Assembly: GCF_019320115.1 (NCBI RefSeq)
Contig: NC_089584.1
Span: 55,486,852-55,550,851 of the forward strand
DNA length: 64,000 nt
Direction of reading: 5' to 3'
Origin: Miscanthus floridulus
Taxonomy: Eukaryota; Streptophyta; Magnoliopsida; Poales; Poaceae
In this document: piece after piece, positions 25,401-38,100 of the stretch
Layout: each line of letters opens with the position of its first letter
Position numbering within the stretch: the stretch's first letter is position 1
The notes under the pieces: generated by a model
What the model saw: only the letters and a program-made list of their open reading frames with translations
Told to the model about the DNA's origin: nothing
Databases searched by the model: none
Position numbers and translations under genes: made by a program

Positions 25401-26672
25401 GCTACGAGCTTGAGTGCCACGGCGGCCATGATGGCCGCACACGGAACGACAACTTGTTTTGGCGCAGTCAAGTGGTGGCATCATTCATAGATCCGGCCTA
25501 AGCATCTAGACTCTAGCATGGTGCTAGACTAGAGAAGATGGATGCTTGCAGTGTAGTGGAACAGCCAGGCCATGATGAGCCGCGAGCGTAGTGGCACTCT
25601 GGTGACGACGGTGGCTACGGTGAGGCTAAATGCCGCTATACCTAGGGTCGATAGGTGACGCTGGTGGCTCGAGGAGGTGGAGGTGATGGTAGAGCAGCTA
25701 TGGCTAAGACAAATTGGTCGGTGAGGCTACATCGGTGGTGAGCGGCTATGGTGGAGCTACGGCGGCGCAAAGCGAGCTCGGCATGGTGCTTTGGTGAGGC
25801 AGAGCGAGTGGAAGAAGGCGAGAACGAGTGAGTGGAGTGAGCGGTGAGTGCACGATGCTTATGTGCTTGCTCTGGCCTGATAGGTTGGGCCAACACTGGC
25901 ATATGGACACCATGCGGTGGTCGCGGCCTATGGCTGGTCGGCCATGACGCGCGTGCTCGGCGCCGATTCAGGTGCCTCTAAATCTGTCTAACAATGTGAC
26001 TTAGCAATTCTATTAGTCCTAATCTGTGGTGAATTAGCAAAAACTTCCTTAATAACAATTGTAGAGCTACATGAGATCTCCAACTTTGCTTTAGGAACCA
26101 TCATCAAATTCTCACTAGTTTACAAACTATATTGCTCCAAAGTGAGGTACTTTGAAACTAAAAACCGTTTCAACACTTTGAAAATTTCTTAAGTCACAAG
26201 ACAACATTTTGTTGATACTTGTGAGCTCTAGTTGACCATGTGAGACACTAAATTTGCTCATGACCCTTAAATAAAGTTTGTTACCCATGGCAATAACTAC
26301 AACTTTTATTTAGGGCACACAGCCATGCAAACTATCTAGTCTATTGTTCAACTTTAGTCAAACTAGCATCATGAAAATGGCATTTCAAATGAAACCAACA
26401 CATAGAAGCAAAATTGGCCCATGCCATGAATATAAACAATGTTCCATTTACCATCCTAGATGTGTCTAATATGTTTTCATGACCTCACAACCATCTCATA
26501 CTTTGGTCATACATGATTGCAAGCATAAGCATATATATAAAATCAACATTTTATGTGATAATGTATAAGAATGAGATGAAATTTCATAAGCTCATGTTCA
26601 TGAATACTTGGATGATGCTTGTGCTCATGAAATGCAAGTGCTAAATACAAAGCTTAACACCAGGGTGTCACA
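19443..26672 (-). mobile_element. 5' LTR of the Tekay element (interrupted)
   Basis: On the minus strand it starts TGTGACACCCTGG at 26672 and ends TTCTGCTACA at 19443, two bases before the primer site. After removal of the solo LTR at 22910-25346 and its duplication it is 4788 bp, matching the 3' LTR. Its GC-rich island spans about 22440-22909 and 25352-25980 across the insertion. No real gene lies in it; the apparent short frames also occur in the other copies. Confidence 0.87.
22910..25346 (+). mobile_element. Solo LTR (2437 bp) of a Copia, SIRE-like family
   Basis: It starts TGAAGGGTCATTG and ends CGACCCATTCA, with a perfect duplication GTTAC at 22905-22909 and 25347-25351. The uninterrupted version exists in the paralogous LTR near 6598-6610. 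The ends follow the SIRE layout (TGAA...GACAA at the start; TTCACCCCCTCTCTAG near the end), although it is a different and longer subfamily than the 1.6-kb LTRs here. The ACCGGACG/GTCCGGTCA array lies at about 23790-24215, followed by GGGGCTATAAATAG (about 24258), a good TATA box for plus-strand transcription. Confidence 0.85.
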
Positions 26673-27175
26673 CCTAGGCCCATCCAGCAAATGACCCTAA
26701 GAAGGCAGTTCGGGGAGGCGCCACCTAGGGGCTGCTAACCAGGCCCACCTTCCGAGAGGTGGTATAATTAATACCCCAAGGATGGTTGTATGTGTATCCC
26801 TAGGAATATTCCCCCACAACCGTCCTTGGTGAGCTATAAAAGCATGGGGAGGCCTTCTCATTTCAACACACAAGTATACACAAGATTGAGGGGTAGGCGG
26901 GAGGTGGTGATAGTCCATCCTTTGTAATCCCTCACGTTTGGGTTTAGCGTAGAGCTACAAGCTGGTATCCCCTAGCAGACTAGGTGCCCTCCACCGCCCA
27001 AAGCTAGTCTTTAGTGGCAAAGCTATCTACACTCAAGATCTTTGTTCTCTAGAGAACCTCACTACCCAAGTTATCCTTCTTCTTAGGTGACTTTTATTAA
27101 TTTTGTTCCCTGCTACCTGTGTCCCAATTTACTCGGGTGTTTGGTGATTTTTGTTCATTCAAACTATCCTTGCAT
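26673..27175 (+). mobile_element. Athila-like 3' LTR, right part
   Basis: It resumes after the Tekay insertion with the duplication CCTAG. It has a GGCGCCACCTAGGGG block and a TATA box CTATAAAAG at about 26834, followed by a pyrimidine-rich stretch. These resemble LTRs of grass Athila-type elements. The right end near 27175 is a guess from a CTTGCA before a T run and change in composition; I could not confirm it with a target duplication. Confidence 0.45.
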
Positions 27176-28320
27176 TTTTTTGGGCCCCCTCCTGACCCGA
27201 TGGGTAGTTAGTATAACTCTGGGTTTATGTAGGTGATGAGATCCTAACATATGGGTATGTTAAGCATCGGGTCCAATGGTTTCTGAATGAAGAAGACCCC
27301 TGACCGCCCCCTCTAGGATTGCCCGAGGGCTCGAGGGCTATACCCATTGGGTATGCTCATGCGTACCCTCTGAGAAGAAATTCGGCCAAGCCTAACTCCA
27401 CCATGACCTCCACTTGGGGCTCGGGGGCTTTCCCGAGCCATGAGACTGCTGATCAATGATGATGCTTTAGCCCGACCCTTGGCTCCTGCCCTACTAATGA
27501 CACCAGCCAAGGCCCAAACGCAAGAAGACACGCCTTGACCTACCAAGGCTTAGGGGCTCCTCGATGCTACCCCTTGGGCATGGCATTGCCAACCACTTTT
27601 CCAACAAGGCCACGCATGGGGTGTGACATAAGAAGACAAAGCTTCCTAGCAGCCTTTAAGGGCTTAGAGACCCCTGGGCCCATGCATCAGCCCTGGAGCT
27701 GACCTCCTTCACCACCAAGAAGGCTCTAGAAGGTCCACCTGGGCAAGGCCATCCAAACCAACATAGCATGACACGCAGAGTGTCAGAACAGAGTAGCCAG
27801 ATAGTGCCTAAGGCTTCTTTGGCTCCATGACACTGCCATAGTCCACAACACATCACTACAAGGCCCTATTGGACTCCGGCGCATGTACCCAACCTATCTC
27901 GTTATATAAGGGATAAGGTCAGACCTAGCAAGGGGGAGGATGAAACTTAGATCACTAGAAGACATTCCACTCCATTCTCTTGTCCTCTGCTCAGCATCGA
28001 GAGCAAGGCAACCCACGGAGGGGCAACAAGAGCTCCTCCACCAGATCCCACCAGTCTTCCTCCTCTCAGATGAGGGGAAGGCTCCACAGGTGGTGAGGCA
28101 ACCTTAGGATTAGCATTGAGCTGTTGTAACCCCTGATTTTGGGCGCTTTTGAGTATAAGATCATTAGCTACTAGATGTAGGACACCGATTGACCCGAACT
28201 AGGATAAACCGTTGCGTCCTCTCTGTTATTTTTGTGTTGTTGAGTCCACCTAAACCACCAGAGACCCATACTCTAACACCAACTCAAAAACACAAAGCTT
28301 GCTATGGTTCTGACCCCACA
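27176..28320 (+). mobile_element. Tat-like Gypsy LTR, partial
   Basis: It is rich in CTCGGGGGCT and CCCGAGGGCTCGAGG phrases typical of Tat/RIRE2-type LTRs in grasses. A TATA box TATATAAGGG sits at about 27903, followed by GGGGGAGGATG. The inferred end is CCCCACA at 28320, because the next bases resemble the GGTTCACTAGGTAGGGACC form of the Tat primer-site region. The left edge is not resolved and no coding sequence was seen. Confidence 0.45.
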
Positions 28321-28464
28321 ATAGCTGGTTCACTAGGTAGGGACCAGCGTCAAGTGCGATTCTAGCTCTACGGTGGCTGGAGCCACCCGCTTTGTCATCA
28401 AAGCAAGCGATGCCACCCTAGACGGTGGGTTCTACTTCCCCGATGAGTTCTCCATCATGGCCGA
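28321..28464 (+). mobile_element. Tat-like primer-site region and internal start (truncated)
   Basis: CTGGTTCACTAGGTAGGGACCAG appears to be a decayed version of the TGGCGCGCCAGGTAGGG sequence that follows the 5' LTR in Tat-type Gypsy elements. It is cut after 144 bp by the Tekay-like element at 28465. The 5 bases before that insertion are GCCGA; the partner copy is lost because the right end of the inserted element is missing. Confidence 0.45.
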
Positions 28465-31400
28465 TGTAACACCCCTAGGTGTTTGTCACTAGTTGAGCAA
28501 TGGATTTGAGCTCAAACATGACATGTTAAGTGGCGATGAAGGTGTCAAGATCAAATCTACAAGATGAGCTCCAACTTAAACTTGGACAACGCACCTTTGC
28601 TTACATGTGGACCCTTGTTAAGATTATGCATGAGTAAAGTTAAACATGCTTATTTCATGTACATTGCATCAACATGCATCCATCTTGACCAGTGAAAAAG
28701 TTTCATGAAGTTTGGAATCAAGAAGTCTCATGAAATGATAAGTTAAATTCTTTCTTGGATTGCTTTATTAAGTGAATGGAATTATAGGTTATCAACCAAA
28801 CCTTTCTACCTTGCCCAAATGACTCTAATCGAACCCTACAACAAAAGTCATGAAGGGTTCATGTTGAGCAGAAGTCAAGAAAATGCCTCAATTGGTCAAA
28901 AACTCTAATTCAAGTGTTACCGTGATGCTATTTTGACCGGTGTTGACCCATCGCTTACATTACTTGCATGGAGTTGTACCTGAAATAAAAGTTGAAGTTT
29001 GAGGGGAGTAGAACAAACTTTGTTTTTTTACAAAGAGCCAGATTAGCTTGTAAGCAAGTCAAACTGAGGCTCAAACTTTAAATCTACTACTGTTCTCAGA
29101 GTCCAAAAAAATTTGCTAAGTCTGGGATGACTGAATTCATGATTTTAGTTTCATGTACCCTACTTTGGAGCCTTGTATCTCTTCAAGCATGCCAAATTAG
29201 ACTTTGGCACTTTAAGCAAAGTTGGAGATATCGTGTTGAAAGCATCTAGGCCCTAGTTGGGTTTCGTTGATTAATGACAATACATGATTACTGTGACTAA
29301 CGTGTGTTTTGCAGAGGCAATTAAGTTAGGTCACGGTAATAGACATCGATTGGGCTATCATGGTGGTCATGCCCCTACGATGGAAATCATTTTGGTTTTC
29401 AAAGGATGGACGATAAGGTTAAGGATAGACTAGTTCTAAGTGTCGTTTGGTGTTGAAGAGACACTTAAAGTAGTTTAGGACTTTGTTTTTCCTTTGGCCA
29501 TACTATTAAGGGGGGTATGGACGGGTAGCTTGACCTAGGTGAGTCTAGTGAGTTAGGTGTGGTGGACACTTGCTAAATCTAGCACTAGGTAGCTCCAAAA
29601 TAGCCATTAGATCCATTGGAGCAAACTTTATTCACGTATGATGGAGAGTTGGAAGTAAATGGAGGGTCAAATGTTGACCGAACATTGGCTTTGGTGTGAC
29701 CAGATGCTGGCATAGAGTCTGGTCAGTTCATTTGATCAAGGTGAAGTTGTCTGGAAGTGACTAGACGCTGAGAGGTGAAGTGACCGGATGCTGAGGGCCA
29801 GTGTCTGGTCGACTCCAGTAAGGTTCCAGAGAGGGAAAATCATGATCGGACATGTCCGGTCAGTGCTGACCGAACGCTGTCCAGCGTCCGGTCACCATTT
29901 GATCACTGGATTTTGGGGTGAACTGACCGGAGCATCCAGTCAACATGACCGGAGCGTCCGATCACCCCATAGAGGCACATAACGATTCATTTTTCAGCCC
30001 ATGTTATAAATACTTCCTCCATTCGTGTGTGGGGATACTTTTGCTCATTCCAACAACTAATAAACATCTTTGTGAGTGCCAAGAAGAGCAAGGTCCTAGT
30101 GAGGTGATTGAGATTTGAGAATCCCAAAGAGAGCCCACATTAGTGAGATCAAGAGTAGCAAAGTGTGCATCCACCCTTCTCATTAGGCTTGTCGTGGTCA
30201 AGTGAGAGTTCATACTTGTTACTCTTAGTGATCGCCATCACCTAGATGGCTTGGTGGTGATTGGGAGCTTGGTGATCATCCAGCGGAGCTTGTGGATGAC
30301 CCAACTTAAGTTGTGAGCGGTTGTGGGTGATTCACCGCAATAGAGTGTCAAAGAATCAACCCATAGAGAGCACTTGATCCTTGCGCAGATCAAGGGGGAG
30401 CTACACCCTTGTGCGGGTGCTCCAACGAGGACTAGTGGGGAGTGGCGACTCTCTGATACCTCGGCAAAACATCGCCATGTTCCTCCTTCTCTCTTTACTT
30501 TGAGCATTTACTTTGAGCAATTCAATACTTGTCTTTACATTCATAGAATTGCCATGCTAGAGTAGGATTGGAACTTAGGTTGCAAGACTTTTTGGGTGGT
30601 AGAACATTAGGAACACTTTCCAGGAACAAGGGGTTAATTGGGCTAACAATAGGTTTTAATTATTGCAAAGAAATTTAGAATTAGCCCAATTCACCCCATC
30701 TCTTGGGCATCTTAATCCTTTCATGCGTAACACTACAACATTGGTTACTACCTCTTGTGCCAAAACTAAACGGATTCGGGGTTATGAAGGGACGAAGATT
30801 GAGACTTTAGTGGTATGTTTGAGGTGGTATTGGATTTCTTTCTTTCTTGATCAGTAGAAGCAGCAAGGCCGACAACGCATAGAGTCTCGACGCCATGTGG
30901 CTCCCTCATCTCACCTCACTCGTGCATGCTCACCACCTCGCGCCCATGTGCATGAGTATACAGACCCAAACTCCCCTACCCTCTCCACTCTCTCCCTCTC
31001 CCTTCCCCTTCCCTCTCCTGCTCTCTCTAGCTAGCACCATGCTGCTACCATGCTGCTGCTAGAGCTCCATCACCACCGGCCACTCTCTCGTAGTCGCCCA
31101 TATAAGGCCGCTGTCGGCTCCGTCGTCGCCTCCTCCCTTGTCCTATGTTGCTTTGCCAACCGCGCTGCTGCCCCTCACCATGCCGCTGCTACACGTGCTG
31201 CCCTGCAGCCATGGCCACCTATGGAAGCTTCGTGGCCATGCCGCTGGTGGCTAGCTCGGGCCGAGCTAGTGCTAGTTGTGAGCGTGCCCTACCCCAGCGC
31301 CCTGCCTCCGCTACCTCCAGCCACCCTGGCTGCCTGAACCGGCTGGTCCTGATGTCCTCCCCTGCTCGCTCTGTTGTTGAAGAAGGCCAGGGACTTCACG

Positions 31401-34400
31401 TGGAAATTTGAAGGAAGTGAAGGATCTTTCTGCGAAACTATAGACTCATTTAAATAGTGCCTAAAGGACTTGTTCGCTGAACTTGATTTATGTTTTCTGC
31501 AGGGTCCCCGATGGAAGATTTACATCCTTTTTTCTTTGGTTTTTGCAGATTCAAATGATCAACTTTGAAAATTTGTAGTAATTAGTATAAAAATCGTTAA
31601 ATAGTAAATGAGGACTTTTTGGAATCCTTGTGAAATTATATATGCATTAGATACATAATATTGCATGTTTTAGTTTAAATAATTTGCTGTAAAAATAGAT
31701 TCATGTAGTTAGGTTTTAAATACTAATTATGTCTTGTCTTTTTCATAACTGTATTTGTTGTGCTCAAATAAATGTGAAATTTTTATGGAGTGCTACTGAG
31801 GTGATGGTTGATGTCTGGTAAAAATTTCAAGAGTTTAGGTTTGATGGTTTCAGAGTTATAAAAAACAAATACCCTATGTTGCTTTGCTCCTATTCTGAAT
31901 AGGTCTGCATTTTTTAATTAATTGGCTCAGTTAAGTTATGAATCATGACTTCATGACAATACATGAGTTTTAGGACTTTTGTAAGATATCGAAAAAGCTA
32001 AAGAGCATAATTTTTTGTTAAGTAGATTTTTAGTTAGAGTTGCTTAAATCTCTGTGGCTGTTTCTGCCCAAACCCAGACAAGATTGTCTTGTGGGTACTG
32101 TGGGGCCTTTTTAACAGTAGAATTAGCTTTAGGCGTTTATAACAAAGTTGTTTAGAACTTGATAATATTTCTAAAAAGTCTAGAACCACATTTATTGGAT
32201 AGGTAGAACTCAAGTCATAGCTGTCTAAAGTAGCCAGTCAGATTCTAGTCCATGATTTGGACAGAGATGCAATTATTGAATTAATTGACTATGTTAACTA
32301 TAGAATCATCTTCTGATGAGAATAAGAAAGTTGTAGGACACTTCCTAATATTTTCAAAAAGTTATGATTCATGATTGTTGGAGGTCTAGAACTCTAGTTA
32401 TGCTTCTCTGAAGTTCCTATCAGTTTTCTATACCACTGTAGTTGGGCCTGAATGTGCAGTTTTGCTTGTGCAATCATTTTCGTGGTAGAAATAATGTTTT
32501 TTGTAGTTGTAGTGAATACCAAAGTTGTAGCTAATTTCATAATATTGCTTGTGTTCAAATTGCATGGCCATAGGCCTGATAATTTAGGAACTATAGATTT
32601 TGTAAGTTCATGGTCAGATTTTGCTATGCTCTCTGTATAGATCTAAATGATTGTGTTGTTTGACTTATGTACGCTTTGAATTGTGTCTTGAAGATAATAG
32701 AATAAGTGTAGTGACTTTCATGATCTTTCCAAATTGTTAAATATCACCCCTTTTGGTGTTGTAGAGCTCCAGTTATAAGCTTGCGAAGTTGCTTGGCAGA
32801 ATCTGTCCAAGTCTAGATAGAAATGCTCAGTTGTTCTTGATTGACCTTGTTAATTGTGGAATCACCTTGTTATGATAATAAATATGTTTTATATAATTTA
32901 ATAATATTTATAGAAAGTTAAAGTTCATGCTTGTTTGATAGTCTGTAACTCTAGTTATGCCGTTTTGAAACTACTACTACTTTTCTGTCCTAATTTTATG
33001 CAGATATGAAACATTAGGCATGTTTGACCTAGTTAGCTTTGTAATAAGCTTTTGGGGATAATAACAATGTTGTAGGCAATTTTGTTAGCTTTCCAGAAAG
33101 TCTAGGTCACCCCTATTGGATGCTTATATCTCTAGTTAGGGTTAAAACAAGTAACTATTGTGCTGTTGTCCAGATTCCTATACATTTGCTAGGTGATTGC
33201 TTTAGCTTGTTGTTGTTTTGGCTAAACATGTGGGTTAATTCTTGATCAATGCATCGGTGCCATATCTGAACTTAAGTTCCATTGTGTGTCATACCTAATA
33301 TGCTTGCTATCCCTTTATAATAGGTTGGGTGATGGTTAGTTAAATAACTCTAGGTGTCTATGTCTTGCATGATCTTATATTTTCCTTGAATGCTATTATG
33401 TAATACAACTCATATTACCAATCCTCATATTCATGCACTTGCATCTTGGATCTCATCTAGGTACCCTAGCTGAACCACGTGAAGGACGTGATGTTGGAAA
33501 CTGAACCCAAAGACGATGTATGGTGGACCTATTCTGAAGGTGGAAGGACTGGACAAGTGCTAGAATGGGAGATACTCGCCAAGCAAGTGTCATCTAACAA
33601 ACACCGACCTAGTATTGGATTCTAGGCAAGCCCCGGAGCATTCTAAGTCTCCTAGTGTTTTATAAAATATCACTTGAGTCCTTTATGATTGATGCATTCG
33701 GTTATAAGAGTTGATTGGAACACTTGATGCATGGAATTACCTTATCCAGATACAAATACCTTTAACCCTGTGTAGGTCTAGGATTGAATATCTGCTTAGC
33801 CATGCTTAGACTAGTAGAAGTTGGGTGATTTCCTATCACCTACGAGATATAGGTGGATATCGAAGCACGGTTGGCTATATTTGCTATCGTGGAAAAGAAC
33901 CATGGGGTAATGTAAATGGAGATCCGTGCGGGATGTCGATAGAGAAGCAACAAGATATGGAGGTCTTGGGTGTGGATCTATCCCTGTCTGTGTCGATTAA
34001 GGACCAGTACCATTGTTGGCGCTTCTGACAAGATTGAACACATACCTGTCACTTAGCTAGGGCTGAATAACTCGTTCTGACCGTGAAGCCGAGTTGCTCA
34101 ACTCAGGCCGAGCCTCGTTCTATTGTGTGCCCTCTATGAGGAGCAGATCAATAGACCGTGGGCAAGCATGACCTGAGTGACCTGGTTCAGGACCATGGGC
34201 AGGCATGGCTTGAGCGACCTAGCTACCATCAGTCCCTAATTGTGCAGCACTGTATGAACCCGCGAAATGTGTATCTGAGTTGTACCAAAGGTGACCTAAG
34301 GCTACCTTCATGTGGTATGCCTGGGTTTGTGTTGGGAATAAATTCCTAGCTGGTTGAAAATCGATTTGAAATCGCCGTCTCTCTTCGAATAGTGAGAAAC

Positions 34401-35158
34401 TTGGCTAGTCCCAACATCGTAGTAATTGTATTATGGAATGTGATGGTTCGGATAAACATGGAATTACTACACTGGCTATGGTTACTATTGTATGCTCTTA
34501 AAATGATATATCGCATGTTTGGCATAGGATAGTTGCTAATCTAGAGATGGATAGCTATAATTAACTTGATGATAGAATTGTAATTGTATAACTGAGTTAA
34601 TCGCTTTTTATGCAAAAATGTTGTTACGCTACCTCCACCTATAAAGCCTTGTATACTCCTTGGTGTCACTTTATTTCTGGTTTATGACGGGTAAGTCTAG
34701 CTGAGTACATTTGAGTACTCAGGGTTTATCCCACCATGTTGCAGGTGAAGTTTTGGTCTGCTGAAGATGGTGGCTAACCGCCGGTGGGCTCGGTGACTCT
34801 ATATTTACTTCTCATCTATATGCTTTTATCTGAGGATGTCACTTATACTAGCAATGTATTTGGAACTTCTATTATTGTAATCCTTTGAAAGCTATGTTGT
34901 TTTCACTAATCGGTTTTGAAACCCAAACTTGTACTATTATTTGTGAAACCATTTGTAATATTATTTCCACTACAACTCTGCATATGTGATGTGTATTTGC
35001 TTAATCACGCGATCTTGGTTGTGATGTTGATTTACCGAGGTCCTTCAGTGACACTCGGCGGACTACTAGGTTTATATAAGTGAAAGTATGCGTGTGTCAA
35101 CTGTGTTAGCGGGGACAACCTGTACTTGATCTTATATAAATTGGGCGGTTCTATCACA
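28465..35158 (+). mobile_element. 5' LTR of the Tekay-like element, with nested solo LTR
   Basis: It starts TGTAACACCCCTAGG and ends TTCTATCACA just before GCTGGCATCAGAGC. Positions 28465-29236 and 30724-32962 align closely with 39852-42861 of the 3' LTR; 32963-35158 has no partner because the 3' LTR is truncated. A GC-rich, CT-rich island (about 30885-31400) follows a TATA-like GAGTATACAG near 30954. The outer stretch 34450-34760 matches minus-strand Tekay LTRs (GGATAGCTATAATTAACTTG and following). Confidence 0.83.
29237..30723 (+). mobile_element. Solo LTR of the 1.6-kb SIRE family
   Basis: It starts TGAAAGCATCTAGG and ends TAATCCTTTCA, 1487 bp, and aligns with 56548-58150. The flanking 5-mers are CGTGT (29232-29236) and TGCGT (30724-30728). 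The empty site in the sister LTR at about 40617-40622 reads CACGT. All three are one C/G-to-T/A step from CGCGT, so this is a true insertion with a decayed duplication. The motif array GGACATGTCCGGTCA...CGTCCGGTCA lies at about 29690-29970. Confidence 0.88.
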
Positions 35159-38100
35159 GCTGGCATCAGAGCAAGATTAAGCATAATACTGTCATGTACA
35201 TAGTTTTAAAAACAAAGTTTTGGTTTTAAAAAGCCTATTTTGACTAAAACTTTAGCTACAGGCAAATTTGTCAAAACTAATTTGCAACACTATGCTAGCG
35301 ACATCCTCCTTTATGCCTAGTTAAGGACTATTAGGTGGCTATCTAAGTACTAACATGGGGGGGTTTTACTTTCATCGTCCATACGGCATGCTATTGTATG
35401 GATGCCATTCACTTGAATGGTAATGTATGGATCAATTGCCTCTACGCCCAGGTAAGTGTGAGTTGTGATAGCATGACCGTCCAACTATCGGTCTAGGGGA
35501 GAGTTGGCTATGGTTACTAGAATATTTACATGTTACACACATGTATATATATGAAGGCACTTAATTGTAGGTATATCTGTCAGGTAGCTATGGATATCGA
35601 AGTATATATATCTGGGGATGTATATATGGAGAGTATCTTAGTTTACAGCTTTCATTGTGTACTTATTTATCTCTTGTGGGGATGGGCTGCAATGAATTTG
35701 CCTGTAGGTACGCTAACCACGAATGCGTAGATTGAATGTAGCTGATGACTAGCTATATATCGAGAGAGTACGTGTTATGCCACCAACATAGAACGTGATT
35801 GTCGCCTTAGGCTGGCAATTTTGTGAGGACAAATAGGACAAGCATGCATCATGATTGTGCTTGTGCATAAATATGCTTCCCTCACTTTGCTCTAATACTA
35901 AGTAACTTGTGATCCATGTGTGGTTACTATCTTCCCTGTGTGAAGCTAGACAAAATGCCTTGTCCCATGCTGCTTGAATAGCTATGCTGGAAGATAGTGT
36001 GTGATTAGCTTTGCCTTGTATGTTTGCTTCCAAAGGAAATAAAAGATAACCGTACCTTACCTCCATGTTTCACATGTTTATGTGTAGTGGTGTTGTTGTA
36101 GGTGACTGCTTGTTGTGTGCAAGCTTTGTGCTTAGAAATACTCACTTAAGCTAATTGGATTGAGTGATTCGAAAGGCTTGCTTAAGACCATGATGTAGGT
36201 GTCGATGCTCATTATCTAGGTAGTGCCATAGTTGTCGCCTCTTTTGTCCTCAGTAAGCATACGAATGTTGAAGAGTGCTATCCTAGAATAGTGTCCAAGT
36301 TTTTGGAATCTCATGGTTGTTGTCTCCAATTAAGTTCTCTCTTCGAAGCCTAAGCCTGTACATGTGTTTGCTAGCCCTTGAATGTTGCGCTACGAAGACC
36401 TTTATCCATGCCTTTGTTAAGCCCACGCTTAGTTCCCTTGAATGCTTTCATGTGTCATGGTTGTCCCGCTCCTATGTGGGTTGACCTTGCTTGAAAATCC
36501 TTGTCGGATCTCATTGCTCCTTCTTCTACAAATGATCTGGTCAATGCTAATCGCTATCTACCCTGGCTTTAGAACCTTTTCCTTGTAGATCATGTCATTG
36601 TTTTATCAACTGAATCCCTAGTCAGTGCCTTGGCTCTATCCCTCAAATCTCATGTATTTTGTCTCCAACTCTTTCAAGTATCTGGATATTTATCAGTCTT
36701 AATCTCATGTTGCTCCTCGGTAAGACCAAATCTCATATTAATCTTTATATGGTAATCACTTTGGTGAACACAAGGCATATATGGAAATTAGGCAAGAGTC
36801 CCCTGCTTAGTTGTCTTCAGTAATTAGGCTATGTTCTCTTGCGCTGTGTTTTGATCTTTGGATCACCTCCTTGTTGACTCCTAACCTTATGACTACCTTT
36901 TCTTGCTATTCCTCCTTCGCATGGTGCTTGCTCCTATGCAACCAAATTTGTGCCACGTGAAAATTCTTGTGGGCTATATGTTTAGTAATGGTGTTATGAG
37001 TAGCAACTACGGTGCCACGATGAAACTGAGAGCCTCCTATGGCGCGCGACACAAGGATGTGCTGCTCGGCACACGCTGGTATCGAGGTTTCAGTTATTAT
37101 CCATTGCAGAACTACATTGATGTGTTATTTTCACATGAGCTCTGCCTTGGTTATCTCTGCTTATCGTGTCAAAAAATCTCTATGTCGAACTAGATGCAAT
37201 AGGACTCCCTTCCGAAGTCATCCAAAGGATAAACTTTGAGGAACAGGTCACTGACAACAATGTTAATAGACTACAAAAGGTAGTAGACAAGTGACTCTAC
37301 TTGACTATCCCTGTAATGATGTTGGTCATCTAGTGAGCAACTTATGTCATCCCCGTTGGATCAAAAGGGCACACAACACTTAAAGTTGGACAAGTTATCA
37401 ATCGAAAGATAAATGGATAGGGATATTATGTGCTGTAATAGGTCACCTAGTGTTTATGAGTTTTCTATCCAAGTCTTGACCTTTATGTGTAAGATGATCA
37501 ACCGACCTTCTTAGGTGTGACCCCTTTTTGCTGACTTCAATGGCGACCATCTGTTTATGCTTTGACCATAATTTTTATTATCAAGAGTGAAGATTTGGAA
37601 CCTTTTTGGCGTTCAGAGACAACTGATTAGTTACCAGTAGGAAGATCAATCTCTAGCTAGGTAACGATTCTTTCGTAGCTTCTAAGGTTATGTCTCACCG
37701 GACACTGTTAGACGAAGAAATAGCAAAGCTAGTCAGTGATACTAGTACAACTTTCTTCTCCAAGCCCTATGTCGTCAAGTCAAGTCCACCTTGGACAATC
37801 ACACAGGTAGTGCAAGTTACTGTATCGGCTAAGTAAAGAGCTAGAGAAAGCACATCTCTAGTCTCGGTCAGCATCATTATGTATATGGTGCTATCAAAGG
37901 ATTTGTTCAGGACTCTATTAGATGAAGCACAGAAGGATAATCAAAGACGTTTCCTTATCTTTGTGGGACTATCACTCCACATGAAGTATGCATTGCGCCC
38001 TACAAAAATAGCCCACCAGTCTAATGCTTGTGCATTGTTGAGCTGGTGCCTAAATCAACAGGTTGAAGTTGTTCCCTAGGAAGCACCTGAGGAAAACCCT

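Larger units (their letters stand above)
3121..26672 (-). mobile_element. Complete Tekay-type chromovirus (Gypsy) retrotransposon with two nested insertions
   Basis: The order on the minus strand is 5' LTR (26672-19443), primer site (19440-19428), leader, gag-pol with chromodomain (12377-about 7960), polypurine tract (about 7926-7914) and 3' LTR (7913-3121). Subtracting the two later solo LTRs leaves LTRs of about 4.79 kb and an internal region of about 6.7 kb, so about 16.3 kb at insertion. The flanking duplication is CCCAG on the left and CCTAG on the right, differing by one C-to-T change. The gag-pol is full of stops and shifts, so the copy cannot act alone. The chromodomain and RT motifs place it in the Tekay/Del chromovirus group. 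Confidence 0.88.

Noticed and set aside
36903..38079. Open frames in the Tekay-like interior as accessory genes
   Set aside because: Short, overlapping, without start context or recognisable domain. Reported only as unexplained interior sequence.
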